Assembly (NCBI GenBank): GCA_054661495.1
Contig: BAAFSQ010000067.1
Coordinates: forward strand, 1 to 44,519
Source: Zygophlyctis sp. KS116
Taxonomy: Eukaryota > Chytridiomycota
Length of the DNA: 44,519 bases
Direction of reading: 5' to 3'
The position numbers and the translations under genes are program-made. Positions within the stretch are counted from its first letter, which is position 1, and each line of letters starts with the position of its first letter. Positions 20,888-36,097 of this stretch are shown piece after piece. Under the pieces are notes generated by a model. The model was not told the origin of the DNA. It ran no database searches and saw only the letters and a program-made list of their open reading frames with translations.

Positions 20888-20948
20888 AAACAAATAATTG
20901 TCAAGTGGCGTTCAGGGTGGCTCAAGTGCTATTTAATGTAAATCAGCT

Positions 20949-23900
20949 TTAAGAATCTGTATTTAAAACTAATGCTACGCCTTGCAAAACCCAGTGGGAT
21001 ATATGATCATTGGTACTAAGATCTGCATCAAAGACCCATCCAATTCCTGACGCATTACGTCTCATTTGAGTCGTGTAAACTGGTGCTCTGAAAGTGTTTT
21101 GTAATTTTAATCTAGTGGCTTCTATTGGAATAATTCGCAATATTGGGAGTTCAGAAACCAATTTTCCGCCACCTTCCAATAGTGCAAGCGCACCTCGCGA
21201 TCTATCCCAAGCTGCACCTTCTAAATACAGTCCCTGTACATAGCATCCAGAAGGATGGCGGTCCAGTATTTCTTTAGGATCCACAAAACTTGTGACTTGT
21301 GTGTATAGCGTTGATCGATCAAGAGCCCAACCATTTTTGCGGCAAGTTGTCTGTACAAGAGCAGTAATATAAGCCTCAGGCACATGAAGTCCAGAGAGCC
21401 ACATCACAATTGGTTCACCATTCTTTACCCATGAAGAATATTGCTGGTATCTTCGCTCAAAATGCTGCATCCAGGAACTCAAGCCTTTTTCAGTTTGAGG
21501 GGCCAAGCTTCTCCAGTGTGGGGGTAGCACCCCATTAAATAAAGAGTTAGAAAGAATGTCCAAATTCGCACCCATGCCGATTTCACCTTTCAAAGCCCTT
21601 CTTAGATCCCTTAAAGAAATCGACATTGCTCTATATAATTAATACTTTAAAATTATTACTCTACGAGCGTATTCCATCTTTCTAATTCCTGCAAAAGAAC
21701 CACTTGCGTTGGAGAAGGTGTTCCCATCGCCTTATATATTCTAGGAACATCAAAAGCTGGCGGCAGTTTGGCTTGCACATCTGATGCTATAGATCCTATG
21801 AAATCTTCCCTACTGATACCACCAGCTGCCTCAGAAGTACGGGGCTGCAAAGAAATTAGCTGAGACCAAATGTCTTTCACGGCCGTAGTAAGATATCCAA
21901 TTTCTGCATCAGGATGCAAACCAAAGACATCAGGGGCATTAGTAAGTGGCAGTCCATCAATTACAACAATATAATCATCTCTTGAGCTGTACATAGGTAA
22001 TTTGTATTGCACCATGTTGTTAGAAAAGAAACTGAATGGCTGATATGGATCGAAGATAAAATCACCCAGATATTCATCAAGATAAGTCATCAAGACCCTT
22101 CGATCATAATCATCGGTTACTCTTCCGCCATATATTGTTTCTCCGATCAAATATTTCAAAGTTGTCCATGGTATTTTACCATCTTTTGATGTCGCAGCCT
22201 TATTAAGGTAAGTTCTTAAGATAGTATTTCCTACTCTAAAATCAGACTCATTAAAATCATATTTCACATTCCATCCAATCTTCCCATATTTCCCACGCTC
22301 CTGAACAACAGCATGGAAAAATGCCAATACATAGACGAGTGATCTAAACGACTGTGAGAGACAGTCTTCCAAGTGATGTTCAGTGAGTTTGTAGTAGCTA
22401 CTTCTTAGATTTAGTTTTAAGCCATTAGGTGGTTCGGTTACTACTTTTAATGACTTTTGCAAAATGCCAATAGGAAAAGATGGGGTGGGCTCAGTTGTAA
22501 GCCATAGCCTGAAGTCTTTATGTGGTCTTTCAATCTTTTCTAATACCTTTTCCAACGTCCGCAGCCAGCCAACCAATAGATGACAATTTTGTAGCATCAA
22601 CCATTGTCCACGAGCAACAGCCGTTTCGAGTAACTGTAAAGCAACGGGAGCCTGCCCCTGTCCAAGAGACAGGAATTTGAGCTTGTTTCCACCAAATCCT
22701 AAACTTTCTGCTAATTTTTGTAAATCACTTTGAGGATCTGCACCGGGCGATAAAATAAATACAACGGGGCTTAAAGGGGTTGACTGATCAAATATGTTTT
22801 GAAAGTTGATCACAGGGGGCATAACGAACCTTTCACCCATGTTTTTGATTACAAAATTTGTAATTGAGTTATATACACGATCAATTCTGAAGCAACGCAA
22901 AAGGCAAAGCTGTTGAAAGATATTAAGGCGCTGAGAATAATCCATCGGTAATTCGGACGCTTCAGGTGCCTCTAATTTCACCCATTCTCTCCAGGATTTT
23001 TCATTATCGCGAACGTGCTGCGGAAGTAACCCAAAATTGGCATTTAAAGTCGAGAGTTTCAAAAGATCTTTCCAGCCTTGATCCGATATCCATGAAAACG
23101 GCTTTTTAATAGCGGGCTGGTCCAGCGAAACATTTCCTTTTAGGAAAAAGTCGAGCTCGATTAAGTCAATCAATCCTTCAGCTTCTAAGATTTTAATAGT
23201 GATCTGGAAAGAAAACATGAGTTTATGTTTTTCAAAAAGACCAGTGCATCCATAGTTATAGACGGTATATCGTAAAGTATCAATTATTTTAGTCAACCTT
23301 TTGCTGAGAACCGTGTCAGGTTTTGCTTTATGAAGAGAAATTATGAAAACTTCAAGAAATGATTTCAGCGAATATTCATACATAGGATTAATTGCTGACA
23401 AATCAGCCAGAACAAAGAATAAAACAGCACCGCATTTTGCGACAGGCCTATAAGCATCTCTTGATATCTCCACTTCTTTAGAGGTTTGATTGGCTAACAC
23501 TAATTTTTGGGCAACCTCGGTGGCTTTTGCTTTGGTTTCCTCAAGTGTTCGAATTAATTCAACATTATCCAGCATTAAACCTGTTGAAGATGCCAATTCT
23601 CGAAGCAAAGTATCTTCCAAGTCTTTAAGTAAACTCTTGTTTTGACTAACTTCGACCACAAGCTTTTCTTTCATTTCTTCCAGCTCCTTTCTTTCATGCG
23701 CAACAACTACATTCAATAGCTGATCACTAAGTCCCTTAAAAGTCACACTGTAATTTATAACAATGGCAGAACCGAAAACTTTTGGTGTGTAAATCGGATT
23801 AGCGATTTTGGTAGTCAAGTAGAGTCTGAAATTGGGATCATAGTCAATTTCCTTGTCACCAAGCACAATGTATTTACGAGATCCATTAACTTTCACATTT

Positions 23901-26900
23901 TTTTCAAGTATATTGTCGATTACTGGATCAATATACTCATCAACATCTTCAAATAGAAAAGGAAATCCATATGTTACAGCCATTTCTAAATGTTTTAAAA
24001 AGTCTGGATCACTAAATGACGAAATTTTCAGATTATTAGCTGCTTCCTTCTTTTTTATCCATGAGATAGCTTGTTGCTGAGGATCTATACATAGCGGAAA
24101 TCGTGAAGCCTTTGTAGTGAGTATTCCATTTTGGATGGAAAGCTCGTCAGCAGGTAAGCCTTCAGATGCCCACTTACTTAATTCCACATCTGTTACCATA
24201 AGCTTTTCAATTCGAAAGCTGGGACTTATAGGGACATCTTTCATTTTAAGATCATTATACCAGGATTTATAAACCATTTCAGTACGTAATTCCCAATTGA
24301 AAGCGCCTGCATATGACATAAATCCTGAAATTAACAAGCAATCTCCGAGAAGCTGTACTCGTTGTTCTTTAAGGGATTCTAAGTCCTTAGCCCATCTTGT
24401 CCTCTCTGATCCTAGTCCAGAGATCAATTTATCTGCAGCTATTAGTCTCCTTTCCATGAGCTCTGCCATTTCTTTCAATTCCATCTGTTCCGTTTTAGCT
24501 TGATGGAACTGTGTTTGAAGAGTTTGAAGCTCTTCACTGATACGCTTCAGTTCTCTAGTAATTTTATCAAACTCCATCTTAGAAATTGCAAGATTTTTTT
24601 CGAGGGTGGCGACAGCCATTCTTTTTGGTTGAATAAGCTTAGCAACGTTACAGTATCCAACAACCGCCAAGACAAATCGAAGTAGACCTGAACCAGCAGC
24701 TGATATTTCAGTCATCCTAGGGACTGTGACGTCCATCTCTCGTAAAATAGTCTTCACAGCTTTAATTTGATTTCCTGTGATACCATCAACATCAAGAGCT
24801 TGCAAAGATGTCTTAAAATCTGTTGCGGACATCATACCTTTAGCGCTTTTCCAAGAAGTGTCTTTGATGGCCTTAATTACACAGATGCATTCACAAACTT
24901 TTTGGACTTCCTTTGGAGGTTTTGCAAAAGACCTTATTTCAGTAATCTCAGAAGATGATAAATTTGCCAAAGCCATTCTAGCCTCCTCGAGAGCCGGAAG
25001 TGCTTCAGCTAATGCAACCTCTGCTTCTTCTTTGTCCTTTGCAATTTGTATATTTTGAGACTCGAGCTCTTTCTCTTTGCTTTCGGCCAGCGACTTTTTT
25101 TCTTCAGCCAATTTGGTGTTGACTGTTATAACCTCCAGCAGCTTGTTGCAGGCTTCTGTTTTATTTTTCACAGCGATATTTTGCTCTAAAGAATAACTAT
25201 TTAAAAAATACCTGCTAATTGAGCGTTCAAAACATCTAATTGCCGCGAGCTTTCTTCTAATTTATCTAACCCGGAACTCAGCCGGTTGCAAAGACGGCCG
25301 TTCTGCTGTCTATATTCTTGTAAAAGTGAATTGTATGAACTGATATAATCAAGATAGTTTTTGGGGGTGACAAAATTGTATCGGCGGTATTTTTGTTGGA
25401 AAAGAGTACTCATATCACCTACTGAAAGATGTACTTTGACCATATGAGAAACTATGGCCTCTTTATTCTCTACAGGAATTAAATCTTCTTTGAGAAAAGC
25501 GTCGGCCACAGCGAGCAGGGCTTGTTCGGGCCACTGATGATTAAATAACGAAAAATCACCTGCGGGAACCAATTGATCATGGTATTATTAACCAATCCGG
25601 GAAATGATCTACAACGATCACGCAACTTTTCGCCTTGTGGAGACATGCAGAGAACTATATGCAGGTTATCAGAGCACTTGCCAATAAAATAATTCCACAT
25701 TGCCTCTCTACTTTGAATAATTCCTGAAAGCTTATTTGTTTAAAATCTCACCTAACTTTGCGCATTCATCCCTTACTGAATTTAATATTTGATCCTTTTC
25801 TTCATCCTCATACAGAGCTGGAACCATACCAGTTGTTAGCATATTGTTAATAAGCTCAAGAAAACTTTCTTGCACCACATGGGCGTCGGTAAACAAAAAT
25901 ACTGTCTTTTTTCCAGATCCTAACTGTGCGTACAAGTTTTTCAGCGTTTCTCTAAATTCATATTCACCATATCCACGACTAAGAGTTATCTCAAATACAG
26001 AAAAAGATGCTGTGAAAGCGGCAAGTTTAGTTAAACTACATTTAGAAACTTCAATTAGAACTTACCTCTGCTTCCCTGATCCACCAACTCCTACAAGTAG
26101 AGCATGGCCCCGCTTCATTCGGATAATTCTGTGGATTCTAGTTAGATGCTCCAGAGCATCATCAAAAAGAACAAGATTCATTGGGCGAACTTTTTCATTG
26201 AATTCCGCCAAAATTTCACGGAAAATCGGCCTCACAGCTCCAAAATCCAATAAATCTTCATAAAGTCTAGCCTGATCTTCTTGCAAACTATTTCTGAAAT
26301 CACCAAATAATATAGGGTTTTGGCATATATTTTCTTCTTGAGCAGGAAAATTATCCAACACAAGGCGATTGATTAATTTTGAGACATATGAACGATCTAC
26401 ATCATTTATCAACCGGTCATAGAAGACTCTCAAAGATTCATTTCGCCAAAGTCTTACGAACTGGCCTATCAGATGGAAAAAATCAGGAGTTGCTTGACAT
26501 AAACCACAATATACCCTTGAAATATCCCGCAAGTTAAATATGTAATGAAATTTGCTCGGTGTAGGAAGCAGAGTTTTAGAGATTTCAGCGTAAAGCCGAA
26601 GAGTCATTTCAGTCAGTTTCCCAGATATATTTTGAATTTCGCCAGAAAAAATACTTGTATGGCCTTTTAGGATACTCGAGTAGATAGTGGTTAAACTTAG
26701 CTCCTTTGGGAATGTGATATTAAATACAGAAAAAAGAGAGGCAAATCTTGGATCAATTTCGTTATGTCCTCCACCTGGGCTGCACATAGCACCGACAAAC
26801 TGAAGATCCTTAATATTTTTCCAATTTAATTCCTTTCCTCTATCATACAACCCACCTCTTTCAATTAATAGTTTGAGCAAGGCGATGGGTTGTTGGGTGC

Positions 26901-29900
26901 CGTAAGTATCTTTAGAAGGCATATTTAAATCATCGATGAACAAAATAAGCCGTTTTCCTCCAGGAGGTCCATATGTATCTTTAGTTCGTTTCTCCACATT
27001 TGCTTCTAAGTTTCTTTGTACATCCAAAGAGCTAGTTCTAGAAGAAAAATTAACATTCAAAACTATATTGGAATCAGAAGGCAGCTGCTTCAGATAGTTC
27101 TGAACCGTGATGGTCTTGGATGTACCCACGTCACCAACAAAAAGAGCCGGTCTGCGTATGCTCATTGTTTTTTTTAGAATCCAAGTATGTCTAACAGTAT
27201 CCATGGTAGGCACCAAGATTTCATTGAATGCAACATTTCGATCATGTTCATAGGCAGGAACGTATGAACTCCATGGTATCCAAGCATTTTCCGCTACATC
27301 AAAATGATAATCGTAGAAAGAAGCATATGCAGGAGGAATTTGTCCTAAGGGAATGGCAGAATCAGAGCTTCCATATTGCAATCCCGAAAGCTTCCCTAAT
27401 GCAGCAGAAAATTTAATCCGATCATCTTCAAGCAATGTGGCGCCTAATGACCAAGTAATAGATTGGATGAATACCGCTTCAATAGCAGATTCAACATGCA
27501 TAGATTTTATCTCATTTAGTTGAGTTTCTAGCAAATAGCACAACTGTACCACTGTAGAGAGCATAGTTACCGGAATAACTTTTTTCATAGGTTCTGCCAT
27601 AAATCCTTCGAAAGTTCCCTCTGATATATATTCTATCAAGGGTCCCACATACTTCAGAAATAATTTACCAAGGAATTCACTTTCGGCCTTATTTTGTCTC
27701 AAATTTAGCCACCTATTGAAATAAGGAATATATCCCAAGTTTTTTGGGTCCATGTAAACCATTCCACAACGCGATACGGTTGCAGGAGATGCATACTGCA
27801 AATCCCCGACTTCAAAAAGCAAAGAACATTGTTTTTGTAGACGGATACGTTCCCCATTCGGTAATGTTAGAAGCCTATTGTCATCCATGACAGAATTCAT
27901 ATTTTCCACCCAAACTGCGTCGACATCACCGTCAAATACGATATACTTTCTTTCTTTCTTTTCGGTTGGCTTATTAACATCCCTAAATATACTTGACAAA
28001 AGTCCGTCAGTCCAATCTCGAGTTACAGGGTCTAGAACGCCATAAAGCTCTGCAACAGTGACAGCTTTAGCATTTAAAATGTAAAGTTTAGTTGAGATCC
28101 CCAGTCTAGTCTGAGCCTTTGCCAATGTATCAATTACCACCGATTTTCCTCCACCAGCAGGACCGACTACCATAGTTGTATGACGAGTCAACATAGTTTC
28201 ATAAAGTTGAATCACCTTATCGATTTGTTCTGATACAGCAACATAATGTCCATCTTTTAAAATATCCTCAACCGCATCATTAAAGTTGGGATATCTTACT
28301 CTTGGACAATCTAATCCTGGGAATAAATCACCAATAAGACCTAAAAAGAGAGGAACGTCTTCGAAAACAAATTTCGGTAGATTCATATCACGAAGCGCTC
28401 GCATAAGAACTACGTCCTCATCCAAATCAGAGCCTCTTTTCAGAGATCCAGCCATCACCAAGACCGACTTTAAGGCTCTCAAACCAAAATCATAATGGTG
28501 TTGTTTTGATAATTGACCTCTGGCTAATCTATATAGGACGACCATTTTCTTCGCAAGATTTTTAGCAAGTATGAATCCCTCTGAAAATAACATTATTTCA
28601 CAAATCAGCTCTAAATCAGGCACAACCATTACAACAGGTCTAAACAGAGCTTTAAGATTATCAGGAAGTTCAGTTCGGCCAGCATACCCAGGGTTCATTG
28701 TAATAAATATCCCAGTTTTAGCATCCAAAGCGATCTCATTTCCTTCAAATTGAAACCTTTTTAGTCCCATAACCATCGCATTCTGAATTGTTTTGATCTG
28801 AGCAGAAATAACAGAAAGAACAGCAAGTTCAATTCTATTGAATTCATCAAAACATCCCCAAGCACCACTTTGTACAAGACCAGAAAATATTTTCCCCATC
28901 GCTTGATAATCCATTCCTTCACCGCAATTGGTTACCATGCACAGCAGTCCCAAAGCTTTAGCGAGATCCTTAACGGTTTCGGTTTTACCAGTTCCTGCAG
29001 GACCGGCGGGCGCACCACCCAATTTCATCGATAATGCCTGCGTCAATGTTAAATAGCACCTATCCGTTAAAGGGGTTATAACTAGCCGCCCATTGAGCCC
29101 CATGTACTAATCATTAAGAAGATATAGAAAGCTACCTCATGTCCATATTCAAAATTGCCGTTGCATTGTCGAACAATGAGTTCATCAGCACTTCTATCCC
29201 AATAAAATCTCAGCTGAGACTCCCATTCAAACTCATTCTCGTCCATAATCGAATCTCGCACAAAGCGATCAACGATATCTCTAGCATGTACATCGACGAT
29301 GATTTGTGCATTAACTTTTTTACGATCATTTGACGATAGGTCGGACCTAACTGATGCAACCAGTTGTTCAAGATCTTCCCCAAGAGACTTTGAAAATCTT
29401 TTCATGGCGAGCTTGTTGCCAGATTTAATTTTATGGAATACATCCTCAACCTGCCATGTCCACCAGACCTGCGCTCCAGCGAGGCCAACCATTCCCTGAT
29501 AAGTCATAAGCCAGGTCAAACGGTCCATATTAGCATAATGAAAGATAGCTTCTTTATGAATTGTCCGATTAGATTTTTTCATTTGATTTTCGACTGCCAG
29601 CATCCATTCTTCAACTCTACCATCAATTTGAACCGACTTTCGAAACTCCAGTATCTCTCCTTCAGAAGAAGACATACCCATTATAAACTTCTCATATTTG
29701 CCAGATCCAAAATTCAATTTCAGGACATTATCAAACATTTTAATTATATGTTCTTCACGTTAATCGATAAAAATACCTTGAACATTTTTCGGGTCTAAGC
29801 TACCTAAAATAGAGAGTAGTTCTTCATCAGAAATAAAGAAAAACCGCGGGAAAGCATTTCTTTTAGCCTCTAAATAGTCTGAAAGAGATTTTTGGCATGA

Positions 29901-32900
29901 TTCTAAATCGTCAGATAATGAACATAGCGATTCTAATCTGTTTTCCACCCCACAAGCTTCTATCACGAGATTATGTTTAACCGTATCAGTCATAATCTTC
30001 TTAAATAATTTATCGATTCTATCAAATTTAGCAGCCTCATCCGGAAGCTGCATCCTTATATCACCCGAGCCAATAAAAATCGACTCAAGATACATCCATT
30101 TCCGTTGAACGACCATCCAAACTTCTAAAACCTCCCCAATATGAGAAAGTATCTTTTCCCATTGCTGGACATTAGATGCGAAGGCAGCAACAAATTTGGA
30201 TGCATTCATAGATTGTAAAGACATCGCATTATCATCTAAAGCTGTGCTGATTTCATCTATCGCACCAAGAATATACCCTCTGTCATCAGCCCCCTTGGAA
30301 TATTTCATTACAGTAAATTTGAGATTCTTCCAGTTATGCTCGATCTCACGCAGTGCATTTTCAATACTTAATTCCTTCATTGCGCCAGACACCATTTCTC
30401 CGATAGCTTCTGAATGTTGTGATAAATTCATTGAAAAAACTTTCTCAAGCGTAAAACTTTCAGGATTCATATCAAAAACCTGACCTGTTATCTCCATCAA
30501 TCGTTTCCAATGCCTTTCACGTAAAGCATCATTTTTTAAATCACTAAAAAGAGGAATAGAATCTTTAAATGACAAAATTTTTTCTGCTACCACATTGTAC
30601 GGTTGAAGTAATTTGAGCTCCTTTGGTAGCTTTTTCAATCTGGTGGCAAAGTTATCCATCCCCTTTGTGAGTGCCAATATATCAATATTTATCCATAATG
30701 CTTTAGCCCATAGATTGATAGCTTCCCTCACATCTATATAAAGCTCGTAAATTTTCTCCAACTCCTTTGTTTCTGAAGCGACCTCGTGAAGCTCGTTATA
30801 AGAGGTGATGGTCAAATTAAAAAGTTTTTCGGCCTTAACAAGAGCTTCCCTTTTGAGGAAAAGAGATTCTAAAGTTGACTTATATTGCTGCAAAATTGTC
30901 AGTCCTTCTTCGAGATCTGACCTTATCACACCAGGGCCACTAGTGATAAACTCCTCCTTCATTTTTTTCAATTCCAATTTAAATTCTTTAACTTGGTTCT
31001 AAAAAAATCAAACTTAAATGGGCTTACTTGAGTAGTCTCTGCAAATTTGATCTTAACGGGAATAAGGTCATTATCAACCTTCTTTGATTCCGATAGTAAA
31101 TCATTCCATTGATCTGCGAGAGAGTAGGCTTCATTAACTTCATTAACTTCTATTTCAATATTATACATGAGAAGTGTTCTATAAGACTCTGCAACATCTC
31201 GGTATTGAACTTCAGTGTCTTCCGAAGTACTCCATATTTCCGAAATCGTATTTAATACAAATGTGAGCTCATTAAGATCGGTTGGAAGTTTAGATAAATT
31301 ATTCCTATAAGTTGAAATTTTCGTGTTAATTGAATCCAATCCGTGTTTGCAAATCTCATGAAGCCGACAGCCGATTGAGTAAATCCAGCTAGTAGCTTCA
31401 CTATGGATAGCTGCCTGAAGAGGTGTAGTATAAATACGAATGAAATCAATATCCTTGGTTGATATTTGTGCATCTACATCATTTGCCAGTTTTGAGTAAA
31501 AAATTAACTTATCATCATAATTAATGACACTGGGCTTCTTCTGCGCAAACTTCTCCAGGGTGATGACCTAAATATTAGTTTCAAGTCAAGTGGCTACTTT
31601 GTCAATTTTCCAAAGAGGTCTATATTTGCGCCAGGTATCAAGATAGCGACCCAAAGATGAAAAAGACTTTGATAATGTGTTATTAAAATTGCTGACCAAA
31701 TTTAGAATCATCTGATTATTCACCACGTCAGTGTAAAAACTAAATACATATGGATCATCTTCATCACTGATTTTTTGAGGAGGGGTGATGATACATGATC
31801 CATGTTGCCAACGGTGAAACTGCTTAGAAGTATCCACTAATCCTCTCGTCAACTTAACCATCAGTTTATAAATCTCGGGCGCCGAAGGAACTGTCACAAT
31901 TTCCGGTGCAGATAAGATTGCCTGTACTTTAAAAAGAGGAGCATTTCTTGGCTTAAAAACCTTTGATCCCTGGCTACTCTTATTTCGAGGCTTTTTAATA
32001 CTGTTACTTAAAAGAGACTCCATTATGTGCATATTATTAATTATCAACTAAATATTAAAGGAAAATAAGAAATCACATAGTTTATAGCCCAAAATATTCT
32101 TGATTCCCAATACGCATAATATTCCTTTAGCATTTTGCTCTTTCCAGTATTCGTATTAGCAACTAAAGATTCCATTTTAATTAAAAGAGGCCCAATACTT
32201 TTATATTTTTGGACCAGATTCTCCACGTATTGAGTGCGGTGCTTGTTGTTTAAATCAAAGAACTCCTAAATCGTCATAAAAAATAATTTACGCTGGCATC
32301 GATCACTTCCTCCCCTTGGGGCTCTTTCACCAATATACATTGAGATATTTGTTCAATAATATGATTGATATTACTTGAATTCTTGCGAATTTGATTTACC
32401 AGAGAAGATACTTTATTGATTTCCTGATTACATTTTGATAAAAATTCGGGAATCCCCAACGAATTCCAATTCAAACGAGATAATCCAGGCTTCAGAACTC
32501 GTTTAACATCATTGAGATGTGTATATAGCAGCTTTCTTTCGGCAGGTGTTAAAGGATCTATCACATTGTACAAATTCTGCAACATATTCTGTAAGTTTTC
32601 TACTAACTGGTAGTATTTCTCTTCCTAAAAATAAATAAATATAAGTACTTGTAATGCAACGTTAAGAGCAGCTTCAGGGATGGAAAATCCCATTCGATCC
32701 AAATAACGGGATTCTTTGATTATAGCAGATAGATCCGGGCGAAAATTGACCTTTATTCTTTCATTTGCTGGAAATGCCTCAGCAGAGTCAGCAGTGGGCG
32801 GTTTTATATCATCAACTAAGTTATTTTTTCGGACATGTTCAGCGACCAAAATTTGACATTTAAGATTCAAAAGTGACACTGAATCCACTGAAAGGCACCA

Positions 32901-35276
32901 TTGATGATATAGCTGTATTTTTAAAGCATAGTGAGTTACCTGTTCTTCATATTCTCTCATAGATCGGGCCACATTCAAGTATTTACGAGTAACAGCCCGT
33001 CCTTGTTCTGAGGAAAGCATTTCTTGAAGTGATTGAAATCGAACAATAGTTTTTTTAATTCTAAACGATGATAAATTCAGCATTTACCTATTGAATAATG
33101 AATGCGACCAGGCGATAGAACCTGCAACTTTAGGTTGATTTTTAGCAATAGGAGGAAACTCCCTAATTTTATGGAGTGTAACCTTACTTATTCTTTTTAA
33201 ATATATCCTCAATTATATCAACTTCCTTGGCGTACTGGTCAAGAATTTCATACCATTTACTCATCAGCTGGTTATTGATAGACTCCCTTGATCTTATATT
33301 TTTAATGTTTTGCAGCATATCGAAGGCACCTTCTGCAGAGCGCAACTTTTTAAAAGAAGCATCAATAAACTGCTTTGCCATATCTTCAATCTGAACTATT
33401 TGTTCTCTGAAGCGATTCATCAGTGCGTCCCAAGAAACTTGGTGTCTATTAAATAAATTAAAAATTAATCACCTCTTGTTAAAAACATCATATGTGAGTT
33501 GTTCGAAAGGAATGATTAGCGCATCTACACGTTTAATAACTTCATCAATCTGCTGTGGATCACCAGTAACCGACTTCAATTCGGGACCAAATATACTATA
33601 AAACTGTTCCATTACTTCTGCAATCTCATAAAGATCAGTACAGCGCAAAGCCATGTAATTTGTTTGCTCAAATAGTTTTTTTCTGTCAAACTCCCAGCGC
33701 TGATCTCTTCCAGATAATTCAATACGTTCTCTCACAACAAAGTAAGTCTTAAAATTATGTATATCAATCTTACCTTTGACCAACCTTCTAGCAAAGTTCT
33801 AGCTGAGACTATAATTTTTTTAGCATCCGCAGGATCATCTCGTAATATTTTTTTCACATCTACAATATTCGAGACTTTATTGGAAATTTCCCACGCAATT
33901 CGAGCCATAAGTGGCACCATTCTTTCGTCACGATTATAATGTCTAGATATGATCCAAACCATTCGAATTGCATTCATAAGAGACGGAAGACCGTCCAAAA
34001 CGCTCACTAAAGATCCCGTAACAATATTTTTAAAATGTCGCTCTAGAGTACTGAGAAACTTGACATTATCTTTAGCCTCGGTGTATGATTTCGTTAATTC
34101 ACTAAGCTGAAACTCTAAAGAAGAGGAGCAAGGAATCTGAGATTTGTTCAAAATAGAAATTATGGTGCTAATGATAGGAACATTTAATTGTTCATAAAGA
34201 GCAGAGAGTGATGTATAACGATCTCTCCAAAAATCGATTTCTGCAAGAGCCCCCTAAATCTTAAAAAATCTAAAACACTCACATTTCCCGCTGGCTCTTT
34301 TTTAGTCTCTAAAATTAGACAGTTGGAGACTGCCTCTATCCATTCTTCAGCCAGACCCTCTAATTTTTTTGTAATTTGTGAATTCTTTGAGGCTTCATCA
34401 ATGTCAGTATTCTTCAATGAATACAGCTCTTGTGGGATATTTAATCTATTTCCACCTGTAACTTGCTGAGAAAAGTTTGAGACTTGAGTAGCAAATTTTT
34501 GGATAGAAACAACCAAATCAGCCTTTAAAGAGGAATGTTTTCCTAATTCTCGATCTTTCTCTTCAACTTTATCTAATGATGAGTTTGACAATAGTGGCAA
34601 ATAAATTTCAGATAAAACCTGTTCCAACATCAATAACACATGCCCAGACAAATAACCTATTTCAATATAAACCGGCATAATCGTTGATGCATCTACAGCA
34701 TTTGCAGCTATAGGGATTGGATCAGACTTATTTCTTAAAAAATAGACTGAATTCATATCTGCAATTTTCTCTGGAAGACTTTCCAACGACATATTAATTC
34801 TAGTAAATTCATGTATAACTTCAGTCGTTGCCTGCTTTACAGTCGGTGTTTGAGACAAACCGGTCTAAAATAAAATTAAACATTCTTACAGTATCATCAG
34901 TAGCATCCTCTACACTTGTATTATTAACCTCATTAGTTGCAATATCCTGCGATTTTTCATCCTGATCCACATCCTCAACTTTAGATTCCTCATTAATATT
35001 AACGACTGTCTTTTCCTGAACCAACTCTGCCCAAAATACAATTGCAAGAGCATTCTGATTAACAGAATTTAAGAATGAATTCAATAGTTCCAAATTCTTT
35101 CCTTTTTCCCTTTCCAGACATTCAGTAAAAGGATCCGTGATTGTTGGCGGCATTGGCACAAGGCCTTCTTCTCCTGCCTTTAAACTTGGAGGCAATTTAG
35201 CTTGCTGAAATTCTAAGAACAGCCCAGACTCTACTTTGGACTTTATCCAACCTATGCGAAAGTCGGACACCGCCAT
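20949..35276 (-). CDS. DNAH10: axonemal inner-arm dynein heavy chain DNAH10 (I1/f beta)
   Basis: Nineteen exons, 13,839 coding nt, 4,612 aa. Introns: 34865-34889, 34254-34282, 33748-33773, 33446-33472, 33163-33187, 33061-33087, 32625-32648, 32266-32291, 32048-32076, 31568-31597, 30999-31027, 29753-29776, 29107-29135, 26036-26065, 25724-25751, 25534-25559, 25186-25211, 21631-21659. The motor has four P-loops: AAA1 GPAGTGKT (about 1975), AAA2 GPAGGGKS (about 2255), AAA3 GDVGTSKT (about 2605), AAA4 GVGGSGKQ (about 2945). The coiled-coil stalk and microtubule-binding tip follow at about 3120-3450, then AAA5/6 and the C-terminal domain. Segments such as [37 protein letters not shown] and [20 protein letters not shown] match DNAH10 rather than other axonemal chains. 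Drives flagellar bending as part of the two-headed I1 inner arm. No frame disruption seen. Confidence 0.96.
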
Positions 35277-35530
35277 TCTAATTCTCCTTTTTAAGACGCG
35301 ATTTTATCGGATGCGCGATGAGAATGACGACTTATATAATACCTGACGTACAAATCAGATTGTTTCTTTAAAATAAGAACTCGAAACATGTCGACGTCAT
35401 TCGTTTTCCTATATATTCTGTCATCTTTCAATCTAATCCCAATCTTTTACTATGTTTTATTGATTATTAATCATCCATTTCCTAATCAGTCAATAAAAAG
35501 AGTTTCAGGAATTTAGATTTTATTAATCAA
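35277..35530. promoter_or_regulatory. intergenic region, DNAH10 promoter / RPL24 3' end
   Basis: These 254 bp lie between the RPL24 stop and the DNAH10 start; both genes are on the minus strand, so the part near 35277 must serve as the DNAH10 promoter. No core element could be picked out with confidence in the AT-rich sequence. Confidence 0.5.
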
Positions 35531-36034
35531 TTAACGAGATTTAGCCTGAACCTTTGGAGCAACTCCTTTTGACTGTTGTTTACTGACTTTAGGCTTTCCT
35601 GTTGATCTTGAAGCCGACAACTATAATCAGTCTATAAATTCTATTACCTTTTGTTTTTCAGTCTTTTTCTTATCTTGATCTGCCTTTTTCTTTTCCTTTA
35701 TAGATTTAATCAATTGATCTCTTTGGGCAGCACGTACTTCAGGCTTCATATTTCTTTTAGCCTTGATGGCATCAAGATCTGCACCGACGACTGCTCTTTG
35801 TACTTTTACAGATCTCTTTGATCTCTTCTTGGAAACTTCTTCAGTGATTCCCTTCTTTCGCAATCTTCTAAACACAACGGTCCAATCCAACTTTGATGGC
35901 TTTAGTCTCTGTAAAAAGTATGACTCTGCTTTACCATTGATGAATCGAAATGATTTTGAGTCTCCTCTAACAAAGATTTTTCCTTTTCCTGGATATATTT
36001 TAAAGCCTGAGAATGAACAAATTTCAGTCTTCAT
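35531..36034 (-). CDS. RPL24: 60S ribosomal protein L24 (eL24)
   Basis: Two exons (36034-35648, 35620-35531) with a 27-nt intron give 158 aa, the usual length. The start MKTEICSFSGFKIYPGKGK is the eL24 zinc-ribbon-like N-terminus, although the usual Cys pattern is reduced. FINGKAESYFLQRLKPSKLD, WTVVFRRLRKKG and the basic helical tail (DLDAIKAKRNMKPEVRAAQR) follow the family. eL24 bridges the large and small ribosomal subunits. The intron splits off the last 29 codons (lysine/serine-rich tail). Confidence 0.95.
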
Positions 36035-36097
36035 TTTTTATTTTTTGAATACGCCACTTGCGTTGGATTAACGCTACTCCTACGTTTAAACTATAGG

